Shown piece by piece: positions 1-7,899 of a stretch of DNA of 64,000 bases (positions are counted from its first letter, which is position 1; each line of letters opens with the position of its first letter). A program made the position numbers and the translations under genes. The DNA comes from UBA1672 sp050633325 (GTDB taxonomy: Bacteria > Pseudomonadota > Alphaproteobacteria > Micavibrionales > Micavibrionaceae). Location: positions 62,001 to 126,000 of the forward strand of contig JBOEGH010000007.1 in NCBI GenBank assembly GCA_050633325.1. The letters run 5' to 3'. The notes beneath the pieces were generated by a model, which saw nothing but the letters and a program-made list of their open reading frames with translations, ran no database searches and had not been told where the DNA came from.

Positions 1-292
1 TGGAACGATTGTTGATGCTCATGATTTTCCAGAGGCCAGAAAACCTGCTTTTAAGCTGTTTATAGATTTTGGAGAGAAAATAGGTCAAAAAAAGTCTTCA
101 GCACAGATCACGAGTAACTACTCTCGTGATGAGTTGATAGGCAAACAAGTGATGGCGGTTGTGAATTTTGAACCCCGTCAAATAGGACCATTTATGTCAG
201 AGGTTTTAACCTTGGGTGTCCCTGATGAAAATGGTGAAGTAATTTTAATGCAACCTAGTGCAAACGTTCCAAATGGTGGGCGTTTATATTGA
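1..292 (+). CDS. csaA: CsaA/YgjH-like tRNA-binding domain protein, 3' part
   Basis: The open frame enters from the left edge (first whole codon at base 2) and ends at TGA 290-292, leaving 96 residues of a protein that is usually about 110 long. The visible part has the hallmarks of a stand-alone EMAP/MetRS-C OB-fold tRNA-binding domain: KPAFKLFIDFG near the start, VVNFEPRQIGPFMSEVLTLG in the middle and VPNGGRLY at the end. CsaA-type proteins bind tRNA and have been described as chaperone-like. The start codon and first residues lie outside the window. It is followed closely by fabI on the same strand. CsaA rather than another tRNA-binding-domain protein is the best fit because nothing else is fused to the domain. 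Confidence 0.85.
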   Translation, partial: GTIVDAHDFPEARKPAFKLFIDFGEKIGQKKSSAQITSNYSRDELIGKQVMAVVNFEPRQIGPFMSEVLTLGVPDENGEVILMQPSANVPNGGRLY

Positions 293-318
293 TAAAGAAT
301 AAAAAGGATAAAGAAGTA

Positions 319-1137
319 ATGAATGATTTGATGAAGGGTAAAAGAGGCCTTGTGATGGGTGTTGCTAATGACCACTCAATTGCGTGGGGTATGGCAAGTG
401 CATTACATGAAGCGGGCGCAGAGATGGCTTTTACCTACCAAGGTGATGCATTTGGAAAACGCGTAAAGCCACTTGCCGAGAGCATAGGCGCAGAGATTGT
501 TATTGATTGTGATGCATCTAATGAAGATGATTTAGACAACGTATTCAATATATTAGAAGAAAAATGGGGTAAGATTGACTTTATTATTCATGCTATTGCT
601 TATTCTAATAAGGATGAATTACAGGGTAGGTATGTCGATACTACGTTGGGTAATTTTTTACAAACAATGCAAATATCATGTTATTCGTTTACCTCTGTTA
701 TGCGCCGTGCAAAGGACTTAATGGCCGATGGCGGATCTGCGGTTACACTTAGTTACTATGGATCACAAAAGGTAATGCCTAATTATAATGTTATGGGTGT
801 TGCTAAGGCTGCGCTTGAGGCATCTGTCCGTTATCTTGCCGCAGACCTTGGGCCAAGTGAAGATGGTAAATCAGGCATTCGTGTTAATGCAATCTCTGCT
901 GGTCCTATGCGTACCCTTGCCGGAGCGGTAATCGGTGGAGCGCGTAAAACATTTAAGTATAACAAACTTACCGCACCTTTGCGTCGCCCTGTTGAGCTTG
1001 ATGAACTTGGTGGGACTGCACTATATCTTCTGTCTGATCTATCAACTGCTGTAACCGGTGAAACTCACTATGTCGATTGTGGATATAACGCCGTGGGTAT
1101 GATTCCACATGATAAGATAGAAGAAATGGCAGGGTAA
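319..1137 (+). CDS. fabI: Enoyl-[acyl-carrier-protein] reductase (NADH) FabI
   Basis: FabI carries out the last, NAD(P)H-dependent reduction in each round of type II fatty acid elongation. The 272-residue protein is a short-chain dehydrogenase with the FabI-type nucleotide motif GVANDHSIAWG at residues 14-24. The catalytic set is Tyr146, Tyr156 and Lys163 (Y-x6-K), at the same numbers as in E. coli FabI. The sequence continues with the SAGPMRTLA substrate-loop region, the part targeted by triclosan-like inhibitors in this family. I chose ATG 319 because the protein then begins like other FabI proteins (MNDLMKGKRGLVMG). A TTG at 289 would add ten untypical residues and overlap the csaA end. 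Confidence 0.96.
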   Translation: MNDLMKGKRGLVMGVANDHSIAWGMASALHEAGAEMAFTYQGDAFGKRVKPLAESIGAEIVIDCDASNEDDLDNVFNILEEKWGKIDFIIHAIAYSNKDELQGRYVDTTLGNFLQTMQISCYSFTSVMRRAKDLMADGGSAVTLSYYGSQKVMPNYNVMGVAKAALEASVRYLAADLGPSEDGKSGIRVNAISAGPMRTLAGAVIGGARKTFKYNKLTAPLRRPVELDELGGTALYLLSDLSTAVTGETHYVDCGYNAVGMIPHDKIEEMAG

Positions 1138-1151
1138 TATTGATTAACGAT

Positions 1152-1184
1152 AGGTATCTCAGTGAACGACAAAGATACCTTCTT
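1152..1184. terminator. Hairpin between convergent fabI and glpQ-like gene
   Basis: An 8-bp inverted repeat, AGGTATCT at 1152-1159 and AGATACCT at 1173-1180, is followed on the + strand by TCTTTTAATA. It sits between the converging 3' ends of fabI and the phosphodiesterase gene and overlaps the stop codon of the latter. It reads as a modest intrinsic terminator for fabI. The U-tract is interrupted, so efficiency is uncertain. Confidence 0.5.
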
Positions 1185-1905
1185 TTAATAAATCAGGAGT
1201 ATCTGAAAAGAATCCATCAACGCCCCAGCTTTGTAATTGGCGTGCCTGATCTGGCTCATTTACAGTATAGGCAAGGATTGGTTTTTCCAGATCCATAACG
1301 TCTTCTGCTTGCTCTCTCGTAAGGGTGTTTGCATTAACATGTATGGTCGAAACATCTAAGTATTTCGTTAGTTCCTGCCAGTTTTCAGGCCATTCTTCCG
1401 GGAATAAGAAACCTCTGTTCCAGTCTTCTGCAATGTCCGCTGCGGTTTCTAAGCTAACATGTTGGAAAGATGAAATTAGAAGTCGATCATGGTCATCCCA
1501 TATTGAAGAAAGAAGATCCAAAGCGACTTCGCTTGTTTCTTTCTCACGGCCGGGGCAGGGCTTTATTTCTAAATTAAGACCAAGATTGCGTTCTAGTAAA
1601 ACATCAATGGTTTCTTCCAATGTTGGAATAGTAATTCCTGTAAAGCTCTCTCCATACCAATTACCACATTCCAACTCTCTAATTTCCTCGAGTGTTCTAT
1701 CAGCTACATTACCACTGCCGTTTGTTGTGCGGTCTAATGTATCGTCATGGAATATAATTGGAATTTCATCTTTTGTAATTTTGACGTCAAGCTCTACCCA
1801 ATCAATACCCATATCGGCCGCAGTATGTATACCAACAAGTGTGTTTTCTGGAGCATATCCGGCACATCCACGATGTCCTATAATTTTGGGTAATTTTATT
1901 GGCAT
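1159..1905 (-). CDS. Glycerophosphodiester phosphodiesterase (GDPD/UgpQ family)
   Basis: This 248-residue cytoplasmic-type GDPD should hydrolyse deacylated phospholipids (glycerophosphodiesters) to glycerol-3-phosphate and an alcohol, feeding lipid recycling. The family motifs are in order: GHRGCAGYAPENT near residues 10-22 with the catalytic His, VELDV about residues 37-41, HDDTLDRTT about 53-61 with the second catalytic His, and LNLEIKP about 110. The C-terminal part holds the expected WGVDGFFSDTPDLL signature. No signal peptide is visible, which fits UgpQ-like rather than periplasmic GlpQ enzymes. An AGGA motif precedes the ATG at 1905. It is convergent with fabI. Confidence 0.9.
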   Translation of the reverse strand: MPIKLPKIIGHRGCAGYAPENTLVGIHTAADMGIDWVELDVKITKDEIPIIFHDDTLDRTTNGSGNVADRTLEEIRELECGNWYGESFTGITIPTLEETIDVLLERNLGLNLEIKPCPGREKETSEVALDLLSSIWDDHDRLLISSFQHVSLETAADIAEDWNRGFLFPEEWPENWQELTKYLDVSTIHVNANTLTREQAEDVMDLEKPILAYTVNEPDQARQLQSWGVDGFFSDTPDLLKEGIFVVH

Positions 1906-2000
1906 TTTGTTTTCCTGTCTTATGACGCTATTTCATTTTCAACGTCCATAAACTCCGATATTTTTTGCACAAAATCCAGCGCTTTTTTTATTCCTAACTT

Positions 2001-2363
2001 TTAACGTAGAGCGGGTGTCGCACGAATTATATCACGATATAGTGCAACTGATGGCTCATGGCCTTTTTTAGCTAGTGGTAGAAGTAAGTCGGCTGCAGCT
2101 CCAGTATAGATTTTAGCGTGGGTCGATTTTCTGAGCATTTCTCGTGCTATGGCGTGTTGCCCATCCTTGTCGGAAATATAGGCGCGCGTTTGATATTGTG
2201 TAATATCTATTGCATGAAGTATTGGGCTTACATTTGCAAGTTTTTCTGGGCTATTACGTGTTGTGATATAGAGGTAGGCTGCTGTTGAAAAGAACAATAA
2301 TGCGAAGAGCAGTATTGTTATCAAGAAGTGGCGAAAAAATAGCCGTGATTTTGAAATAGCCAT
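2001..2363 (-). CDS. Small membrane-anchored protein, function unknown
   Basis: A 120-residue protein that I do not recognise. Residues 11-32 form one strong hydrophobic segment preceded by basic residues (a signal anchor), followed by a roughly 85-residue soluble, helical tail rich in Ala, Arg and Lys. The topology is probably cytoplasmic N-terminus, periplasmic tail. The stop codon TAA at 2001-2003 is followed in the same frame by about 26 further sense codons, down to a TAA near 1919, so the real protein may once have been longer. It lies upstream of the GDPD gene on the same strand, about 95 bases away, and may be co-transcribed with it. Confidence 0.5.
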   Translation of the reverse strand: MAISKSRLFFRHFLITILLFALLFFSTAAYLYITTRNSPEKLANVSPILHAIDITQYQTRAYISDKDGQHAIAREMLRKSTHAKIYTGAAADLLLPLAKKGHEPSVALYRDIIRATPALR

Positions 2364-2446
2364 ACTTTGATTATAGCGTATTTTTATTGCGAAGAGATAT
2401 ATTTTTGTTATTCATAGAATATAGGTGTTATATTATCTATATCATT

Positions 2447-3103
2447 CTATATCGCGTAAATTATGTTAACGCGTCCTGTTTCCGGTTGATCTTCGGTTTT
2501 ATGCCTTCTGTGAGGTACGGCAATTGCCTCATCGCTTATACATAGTGGGTGTGCTTCTCCTCTATGTGCTGTAATTACAGGGGAATTCAGGGAAATACCC
2601 TTAACTTTGTCTGTGTCAAACATGACGCCATTTCCCTCTATATACAGATTAATGACAATTGAATTTTTGTCAGTATGAGTTTTCTCTCCGACTTTATTTT
2701 TCATACCTGCTTGTAAGGTCATTGTTGGCATATGGCCACTGTTAATGTCCATTAATGCGTGCATGGTAGGTGTGTGTAAATTAAAGTTTTTTCCGTTTGC
2801 GTGACAAAGATTAAATTCTTCTGTGATTACTAAATACTCTCTACCTTGATGTTCTGCCAACTCGTAAGGTACTGAATCCATATTATCTACCTCTAATATG
2901 GTTTCGATTTTGTCTGTTCGTATTATGTCTTGATTGATATAAACTTCGTCTGATTGGCTTTGTAAGTCTTTCACCATCTCTCGTAATTTATCAGTCATTT
3001 GTAATGGAATGTATGAAACCAAAACATTAGGATTTTCATCCAATGTTGCGAACAGATCATCAAAGTCCTGTGCTTCATAAAACTGATTACGTATTTTGCT
3101 CAT
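2447..3103 (-). CDS. Conserved-looking protein of unknown function, possible beta-helix metal protein
   Basis: A 218-residue soluble protein without signal peptide or membrane segment. I cannot name it. The C-terminal half has a pattern reminiscent of double-stranded beta-helix or DUF1826-like proteins: THTDKNSIVINLYIEG (H-x-D) around residues 141-156, then AHRGEAHP, PHRRH and finally GRVNIIYAI. These His/Asp residues could bind a metal, but this is inference from spacing only. It follows the pnp terminator on the same strand, so it probably has its own promoter within 3104-3130. The region between it and the next gene (2364-2446) is very AT-rich and shows nothing else. Confidence 0.55.
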   Translation of the reverse strand: MSKIRNQFYEAQDFDDLFATLDENPNVLVSYIPLQMTDKLREMVKDLQSQSDEVYINQDIIRTDKIETILEVDNMDSVPYELAEHQGREYLVITEEFNLCHANGKNFNLHTPTMHALMDINSGHMPTMTLQAGMKNKVGEKTHTDKNSIVINLYIEGNGVMFDTDKVKGISLNSPVITAHRGEAHPLCISDEAIAVPHRRHKTEDQPETGRVNIIYAI

Positions 3104-3132
3104 AAATAATCTTACTAAGTAACTTAGATGAT

Positions 3133-3161
3133 AAAAGCCGAAGTAATTTACCTCGGCTTTT
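3133..3161 (-). terminator. Intrinsic terminator after pnp
   Basis: A 9-bp stem (AAAAGCCGA at 3133-3141 with TCGGCTTTT at 3153-3161) closes an 11-base loop just downstream of the pnp stop codon. Read on the minus strand, the stem ends in a run of T. Position, GC core and T-run all fit a Rho-independent terminator separating pnp from the 218-codon gene. Confidence 0.8.
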
Positions 3162-3184
3162 AATAATTATAAAATTAGCGTGGA

Positions 3185-5317
3185 TTAACCAGCAGCTTTC
3201 TCATCTTCTTCTTCGAAAATATCGCCAGTTTCCTGGTCAACACGCTTCATAGAAAGTTTAACTTTACCGCGGTTATCAACACCAGTTAGAAGAACTTTAA
3301 CTTCATCACCTTCATTAACAATATCCGTTGTTTTTGCTACACGGTGATCTGCAAGTTCAGAGATGTGAACAAGACCGTCTTTAGCGCCCATAAAGTTAAC
3401 AAATGCACCAAAATCAACACATTTAACAACCTTACCAGTGTAAACCACACCAACTTCAGGCTCATCAGTGATGTCTTTAATCATCTTAATGGCTTTTTCA
3501 ATTGATTCTGCATTAGTCGCAGCAATCTTGATAGTACCATCATCATCGATATCAATCTTAGTTTCAGTTACTTCGATCATTTCACGGATAACTTTACCAC
3601 CTGTACCAATTACTTCGCGGATTTTGTCCGTTGGAATTTGAATAGATACGATTTGCGGTGCGTTTGCATTCAGTTCACCACGACCTTCTGTTAGGGCTTT
3701 TGACATTTCACCAAGTATATGGATACGTCCGTCTTTTGCCTGATCAAGTGCAACTTCCATGATTTCTTTAGTTATAGAAGTAATCTTGATATCCATTTGA
3801 AGGGCAGTAATACCATTTTCAGTACCTGCAACTTTAAAGTCCATGTCACCTAAGTGATCTTCATCACCAAGAATGTCTGAAAGAACGGCAAAGTCATCAC
3901 CTTCTTTAATCAAGCCCATAGCGATACCCGCAACAGGTTGTTTAAGAGGAACACCAGCATCCATAAGAGCAAGTGAAGTACCACATACAGTTGCCATAGA
4001 AGATGAGCCATTACTTTCTGTTATTTCAGAAACAGAACGCATTGTGTATGGGAATTCTTCTGCGGTTGGCAATAGTGGGTTAAGTGAACGCCATGCCAAT
4101 TTACCATGACCAATCTCACGACGACCCGGAGGGCCCATGCGACCAGCTTCACCAACAGAATATGGAGGGAAGTTATAGTGAAGAAGGAAACGTTCTTTAT
4201 ATTCACCATCAAGTGCATCTATGATTTGCTCATCTTGACCAGTACCAAGAGTTACAACAACAAGAGCCTGTGTTTCACCACGTGTAAACAAACATGAACC
4301 ATGAGTACGCGAAAGAACGCCAACCTCAGATACGATTGGACGAACTGTTTTTGTGTCACGTTCGTCGATACGCTTGCCTGTTTTCAGGATAGAACCGCGA
4401 ACTACGTCTGCTTCTAGTGATTTGAACTTAGATGATATGATTGCTTTATCGATACCAGTTTCTTCGTTTGTAAATGCAACAATAGCAGCATCACGCGCCG
4501 CATTAACCGCAGATTGACGCTCCATCTTGTCAGTAAGCGTATATGCCTTCTCAACATCTTTCGCAAACTTCTTGTTAAGAGCATCAGCCATTTTTGTAAC
4601 TTCTGCCGGAGTTTCCGGAATGTCCCACATGTCTTTTGCACACATCTCAGCCAAATCAATGATACCATCGATAACGCTTTGATATGCTTCGTGACCTGCG
4701 TTAACCGCGCCTAGCATAATTTCCTCAGAAAGCTCAGATGCTTCTGATTCAACCATCAAAACACCTTCTTTTGTACCAGCAACAACAAGGTCAAGATCCA
4801 TGTCCTTAACATCATACATTGGTGGGTTAACAATATACTCACCATCCTTGTAACTAACACGTGCGCCACCAATTGGGCCCATGAAAGGTATACCTGAAAT
4901 AGTAAGAGCAGCAGATGCACCAACCATTGCAATCATATCAGGATCATTTTCAAGATCGTGTGAAATTACTGTACACACAACTTGTACTTCGTTTAAAAAA
5001 CCCTTTGGGAATAATGGACGAATTGGACGATCTATCAAGCGTGAAGTAAGTGTTTCTTTTTCGCTTGGACGTGCTTCACGTTTGAAAAATCCACCAGGTA
5101 TTTTACCTGCTGAATATGTTTTTTCTTGGTAATGAACAGAAAGCGGGAAGAAGTCTTGCCCGTCTCTGATGCTTTTTGATCCAGTAACAGCACAAAGTAC
5201 TGATGTCTCACCAACAGTCGCAACAACTGCGCCGTCTGCTTGACGTGCGATCTTACCAGTTTCCAACGTTAGTGTTTTACCAGCAAAATCAATTTCTTTT
5301 TTATATACATTAAACAT
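3185..5317 (-). CDS. pnp: Polyribonucleotide nucleotidyltransferase (PNPase)
   Basis: PNPase degrades RNA 3' to 5' with phosphate and forms part of the degradosome. From ATG 5317 the protein has 710 residues, matching the usual length. It has two RNase PH domains (about 10-230 and 310-540, the second with FTRGETQALV and GSSSMATVCG), then a KH domain with VIGTGGKVIREM and an S1 domain beginning near VGVVYTGKV, and an acidic tail. A longer frame starts at 5377, but homologues start at MFNVYKKEI, and a GAGG motif lies upstream of 5317. Unusually, gpmA on the other strand separates it from rpsO, so it cannot be read through from rpsO in the normal way and needs its own promoter within 5318-5547. 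Confidence 0.97.
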   Translation of the reverse strand: MFNVYKKEIDFAGKTLTLETGKIARQADGAVVATVGETSVLCAVTGSKSIRDGQDFFPLSVHYQEKTYSAGKIPGGFFKREARPSEKETLTSRLIDRPIRPLFPKGFLNEVQVVCTVISHDLENDPDMIAMVGASAALTISGIPFMGPIGGARVSYKDGEYIVNPPMYDVKDMDLDLVVAGTKEGVLMVESEASELSEEIMLGAVNAGHEAYQSVIDGIIDLAEMCAKDMWDIPETPAEVTKMADALNKKFAKDVEKAYTLTDKMERQSAVNAARDAAIVAFTNEETGIDKAIISSKFKSLEADVVRGSILKTGKRIDERDTKTVRPIVSEVGVLSRTHGSCLFTRGETQALVVVTLGTGQDEQIIDALDGEYKERFLLHYNFPPYSVGEAGRMGPPGRREIGHGKLAWRSLNPLLPTAEEFPYTMRSVSEITESNGSSSMATVCGTSLALMDAGVPLKQPVAGIAMGLIKEGDDFAVLSDILGDEDHLGDMDFKVAGTENGITALQMDIKITSITKEIMEVALDQAKDGRIHILGEMSKALTEGRGELNANAPQIVSIQIPTDKIREVIGTGGKVIREMIEVTETKIDIDDDGTIKIAATNAESIEKAIKMIKDITDEPEVGVVYTGKVVKCVDFGAFVNFMGAKDGLVHISELADHRVAKTTDIVNEGDEVKVLLTGVDNRGKVKLSMKRVDQETGDIFEEEDEKAAG

Positions 5318-5547
5318 TATTATATGTTTCCTCTTTATATCTATTAAAATCACATTCACACATGTGAAGGTGAACATTGTTCGTTTACAAAACCTTTAAT
5401 AGGTCTTCGGCGGACTGTTAAAAGCAAACTTTATTTTTGCCCTTAATTGTCAACCGTAAGCCATCATAAAATACAGCTTTGCAAACGCGTATAGACATGC
5501 CACTATCTGCCTCAAAAGTCAATCTATTCATTCTATTAGGAGTTCTT

Positions 5548-6171
5548 ATGTCACAATATCTTGTTCTATTACGCCACGGTCAAAGTGAGTGGAATTTAGC
5601 AAACAAATTTACAGGTTTTCACGATGTTGATTTAACCGCAAAAGGGGAAGAAGAAGCAAAGGCGGCAGGCGCAATGTTAAAGGCGGCTAACATCAAATTT
5701 GATAAAGTTTTCAGCTCCACCCAAATTAGAGCAAACAGAACAGCCGAAATTATGCTTAACGAAGCAGGGCAGAGTGAATTGTTTAGTGAAATGGTTCGTC
5801 ATCCTCATCTTCGTGAAAGAGATTATGGTGATTTAACAGGTCTGGATAAAGATGAAACCCGCGAAAAATATGGTGAAGATCAAGTTCACATTTGGCGCAG
5901 ATCATATGAAATTTCACCTCCAGGTGGTGAATGTTTGCAAGATGTAGTTGAAAATCGTGTTAGACCATATTTTACCGAAAATATTAAGCCATTATTAGAT
6001 GATGGTGAGAATATACTGATTGCCGCACATGGTAACTCTTTGCGTGCAACATTAATTACACTGGGCGTTGAAACACCTGAAACTATTAATGATGCAGAGT
6101 TCCCAACTGGAAAGCCTCTGGTATTTGAAATGGAAAATGGCGAGATTAAGAAACGCTACTTCCTTGATTAG
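5548..6171 (+). CDS. gpmA: 2,3-bisphosphoglycerate-dependent phosphoglycerate mutase
   Basis: GpmA interconverts 3- and 2-phosphoglycerate in glycolysis and gluconeogenesis. The 207-residue protein begins MSQYLVLLRHGQSEWN, with the phospho-accepting His10 in the RHG motif. It then has LRERDYGDLTGLDKDE, WRRSYEISPPGGE and the second catalytic histidine in AAHGNSLRATL. The length fits the short bacterial type of dPGM. I chose ATG 5548 because TTAGGAG lies 5-11 bases before it; an in-frame upstream start at 5479 would add untypical residues. It is transcribed against rpsO and pnp, sitting between two genes that are normally neighbours. Confidence 0.95.
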   Translation: MSQYLVLLRHGQSEWNLANKFTGFHDVDLTAKGEEEAKAAGAMLKAANIKFDKVFSSTQIRANRTAEIMLNEAGQSELFSEMVRHPHLRERDYGDLTGLDKDETREKYGEDQVHIWRRSYEISPPGGECLQDVVENRVRPYFTENIKPLLDDGENILIAAHGNSLRATLITLGVETPETINDAEFPTGKPLVFEMENGEIKKRYFLD

Positions 6172-6195
6172 GAATTATATTCATAAACTCAATCA

Positions 6196-6227
6196 TAAAA
6201 AAAGGCTCCGATTTGGAGCCTTTTGTA
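6196..6227. terminator. Bidirectional terminator between gpmA and rpsO
   Basis: The arms AAAAGGCTCC (6200-6209) and GGAGCCTTTT (6215-6224) pair over ten bases around a 5-base loop, with A-runs on the left and T-runs on the right. It can therefore terminate gpmA on the + strand and rpsO on the - strand. The two genes converge here, so one hairpin serves both. Confidence 0.88.
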
Positions 6228-6248
6228 ATTCTATATATCAATAATATA

Positions 6249-6518
6249 TTAACGACGAATACCTAGTGCCTTAATAAGGTCTTGGTAACTCTTTTCGTTA
6301 TTCTTCTTGAGATAATCAAGAAGTTTACGACGCTTTGCAACCATTGCTAAAAGACCACGACGACTGTGGAAGTCTTTTTTGTGAACTTGCATGTGCTCTG
6401 ACAATTCTGTGATGCGTGTAGTAAGAATAGCAACTTGAACTTCTGGAGATCCAGTATCTTTTTTGTCTCTTGCGTATTCTTTAATAATCTCTGCTTTTTG
6501 TGCTGTTTCCAATGACAT
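6249..6518 (-). CDS. rpsO: 30S ribosomal protein S15
   Basis: S15 binds 16S rRNA early in assembly of the small-subunit platform. All 89 residues are present: KDTGSPEVQVAILTTRI about residues 20-36, then HKKDFHSRRGLLAMV, the most conserved rRNA-binding stretch, and KRRKLLDYLKK. The length is exactly the usual one. It is the last gene of the leftward rimP-nusA-infB-rbfA-truB-rpsO run, 26 bases after truB. In other bacteria S15 represses its own translation through a leader structure; no such structure could be made out by eye here. Confidence 0.97.
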   Translation of the reverse strand: MSLETAQKAEIIKEYARDKKDTGSPEVQVAILTTRITELSEHMQVHKKDFHSRRGLLAMVAKRRKLLDYLKKNNEKSYQDLIKALGIRR

Positions 6519-6544
6519 GGTGTTTTCCTTTTCAAATATCTTTT

Positions 6545-7480
6545 TTACATGTTAAATACACGGACTGGTTTTACTTCCGCTCTAACTTGTTCAATTAATG
6601 CAACTGGTGCATCATCATAAACAGCTATTGCTATAGTGCTTTCTTTATTACCAAGTCCAACTGTTGTAAGTCTTTCAAAGTCTGGTCTTGAAACAAAGCT
6701 AAGCGCCTGTCCATTACGAATTTTTACTGTTTCATCCTCTTTCAAATACAGAGCCGGGATATCGTCCAGCACACTTTCCAGAGGCAGTAAGCATTCACTT
6801 CGGGCGGAAACGTAGTCCATATCGAGTAACTTGTCTAGTGAAATCGCATCTTTGGCAACAAAAGAACCTACTTTTTCACGACGTAATGCAGATATAAATC
6901 CTTTTGTGCCCAGATCATTACCTATATCACGTGCCAAAGAACGCACATATGTACCTTTTCCACATATCATTGAAAAGTCAGCATCATTTTCGCGTGCTTC
7001 TAGTAGATCCAGTTCTTCTATATATACTGTTCTTGCTTTTAGTTCCGGAATATCACCATCGCGGGCGATATCATAGGCTCTCTCACCATTAATTTTGATA
7101 GCAGAGAAGTTAGGGGGGACTTGCTGTATATTGCCTGTATATTTATCAAGAATGGCGATTATATCTTCTGTAGTAGGGCGGTGATCGGACGTTGCAACAA
7201 CTTTGCCTTCCATATCATCTGTATCGCGCTGCTCTCCCCATTGAATGGTGAAATGATATGTCTTTATATCATCTTGCGCGAATGAAATTGTCTTTGTTGC
7301 CTCACCAAGGGCAATCGGAAGAACACCAGTAGCCAGTGGATCTAAAGTTCCGGCATGTCCGATTTTTTGTGCGTTTAGAATACGTCTTACTTTACCTATT
7401 GCTTGGGTAGAGGTCATTCCATACGGCTTGTCCAGATTTACCCATCCAGAGATATGGTCACCTTTTTTCTTGCGTCCCAC
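6545..7480 (-). CDS. truB: tRNA pseudouridine(55) synthase TruB
   Basis: TruB makes pseudouridine 55 in the T-loop of nearly all tRNAs. The 311-residue protein opens with GWVNLDKPYGMTST and has the catalytic motif GHAGTLDPLATG at residues 41-52, with Asp47 as the nucleophile. The middle contains GKGTYVRSLARDIG, also typical, and a C-terminal region resembling the PUA-like extension of bacterial TruB. It follows rbfA with 5 bases between them and precedes rpsO in the same operon. The start at 7480 gives the expected N-terminus. Confidence 0.96.
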   Translation of the reverse strand: MGRKKKGDHISGWVNLDKPYGMTSTQAIGKVRRILNAQKIGHAGTLDPLATGVLPIALGEATKTISFAQDDIKTYHFTIQWGEQRDTDDMEGKVVATSDHRPTTEDIIAILDKYTGNIQQVPPNFSAIKINGERAYDIARDGDIPELKARTVYIEELDLLEARENDADFSMICGKGTYVRSLARDIGNDLGTKGFISALRREKVGSFVAKDAISLDKLLDMDYVSARSECLLPLESVLDDIPALYLKEDETVKIRNGQALSFVSRPDFERLTTVGLGNKESTIAIAVYDDAPVALIEQVRAEVKPVRVFNM

Positions 7481-7485
7481 AGTGT

Positions 7486-7893
7486 TTATTCCTCTGTAGT
7501 ATCTTCGTCGTCACCTTTACGTACATCACGCAACAAATTTTCAATATGTTGTGCTTCGTCAAAGGATGTGTCTGTTACGAATTTAACTTTAGGGGTGAAT
7601 TTCAAGTTAGAAGATTTACCAATTTCCTTTTGAAACACATGTGCTTGCTCATTCAACGCAGGCAATAGTTCATCCATGCTGTCACCATTAAGTGACATAA
7701 CATATGCACGAGCATGCCTTAAATCAGGAGAAGGGCGCACTTCGGAAACTATAATCATATTTGATTTATTAATCAGCATCTCATTATTGAAATGACCGCG
7801 CTGAAGTGTTTCTGACAAAATATGCCTAAGTTGCTCCCCCACGCGGAGCATCCGTTGGGACGGCTCACTACTATTTGTTTTCTGCTTTTTCAT
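7486..7893 (-). CDS. rbfA: 30S ribosome-binding factor RbfA
   Basis: RbfA helps late maturation of the 16S rRNA 5' end and the 30S subunit, and is important for growth in the cold. This 135-residue protein has the typical N-terminal QRMLRVGEQLRHILSETL, the KH-type core with VSEVRPSPDLRHARAYV, and a C-terminal FTPKVKFVTDTSFDEAQHIENLL. The acidic tail is common in alphaproteobacterial RbfA. It starts only 6 bases after infB and is followed closely by truB, so co-translation within the operon is likely. Confidence 0.95.
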   Translation of the reverse strand: MKKQKTNSSEPSQRMLRVGEQLRHILSETLQRGHFNNEMLINKSNMIIVSEVRPSPDLRHARAYVMSLNGDSMDELLPALNEQAHVFQKEIGKSSNLKFTPKVKFVTDTSFDEAQHIENLLRDVRKGDDEDTTEE

Positions 7894-7899
7894 GACTAA

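Noticed and set aside
1325..1951. 208-codon frame on the + strand across the GDPD gene
   Set aside because: It is the antisense of a clear GDPD gene; its product is Ser-rich and low in structure, and no ribosome-binding site is present.
5355..5368. TTCACA-CA-TGTGAA as a CRP/FNR-type site
   Set aside because: The half-sites are in the wrong order for CRP (TGTGA-N6-TCACA) and do not match FNR, so no regulator is assigned.
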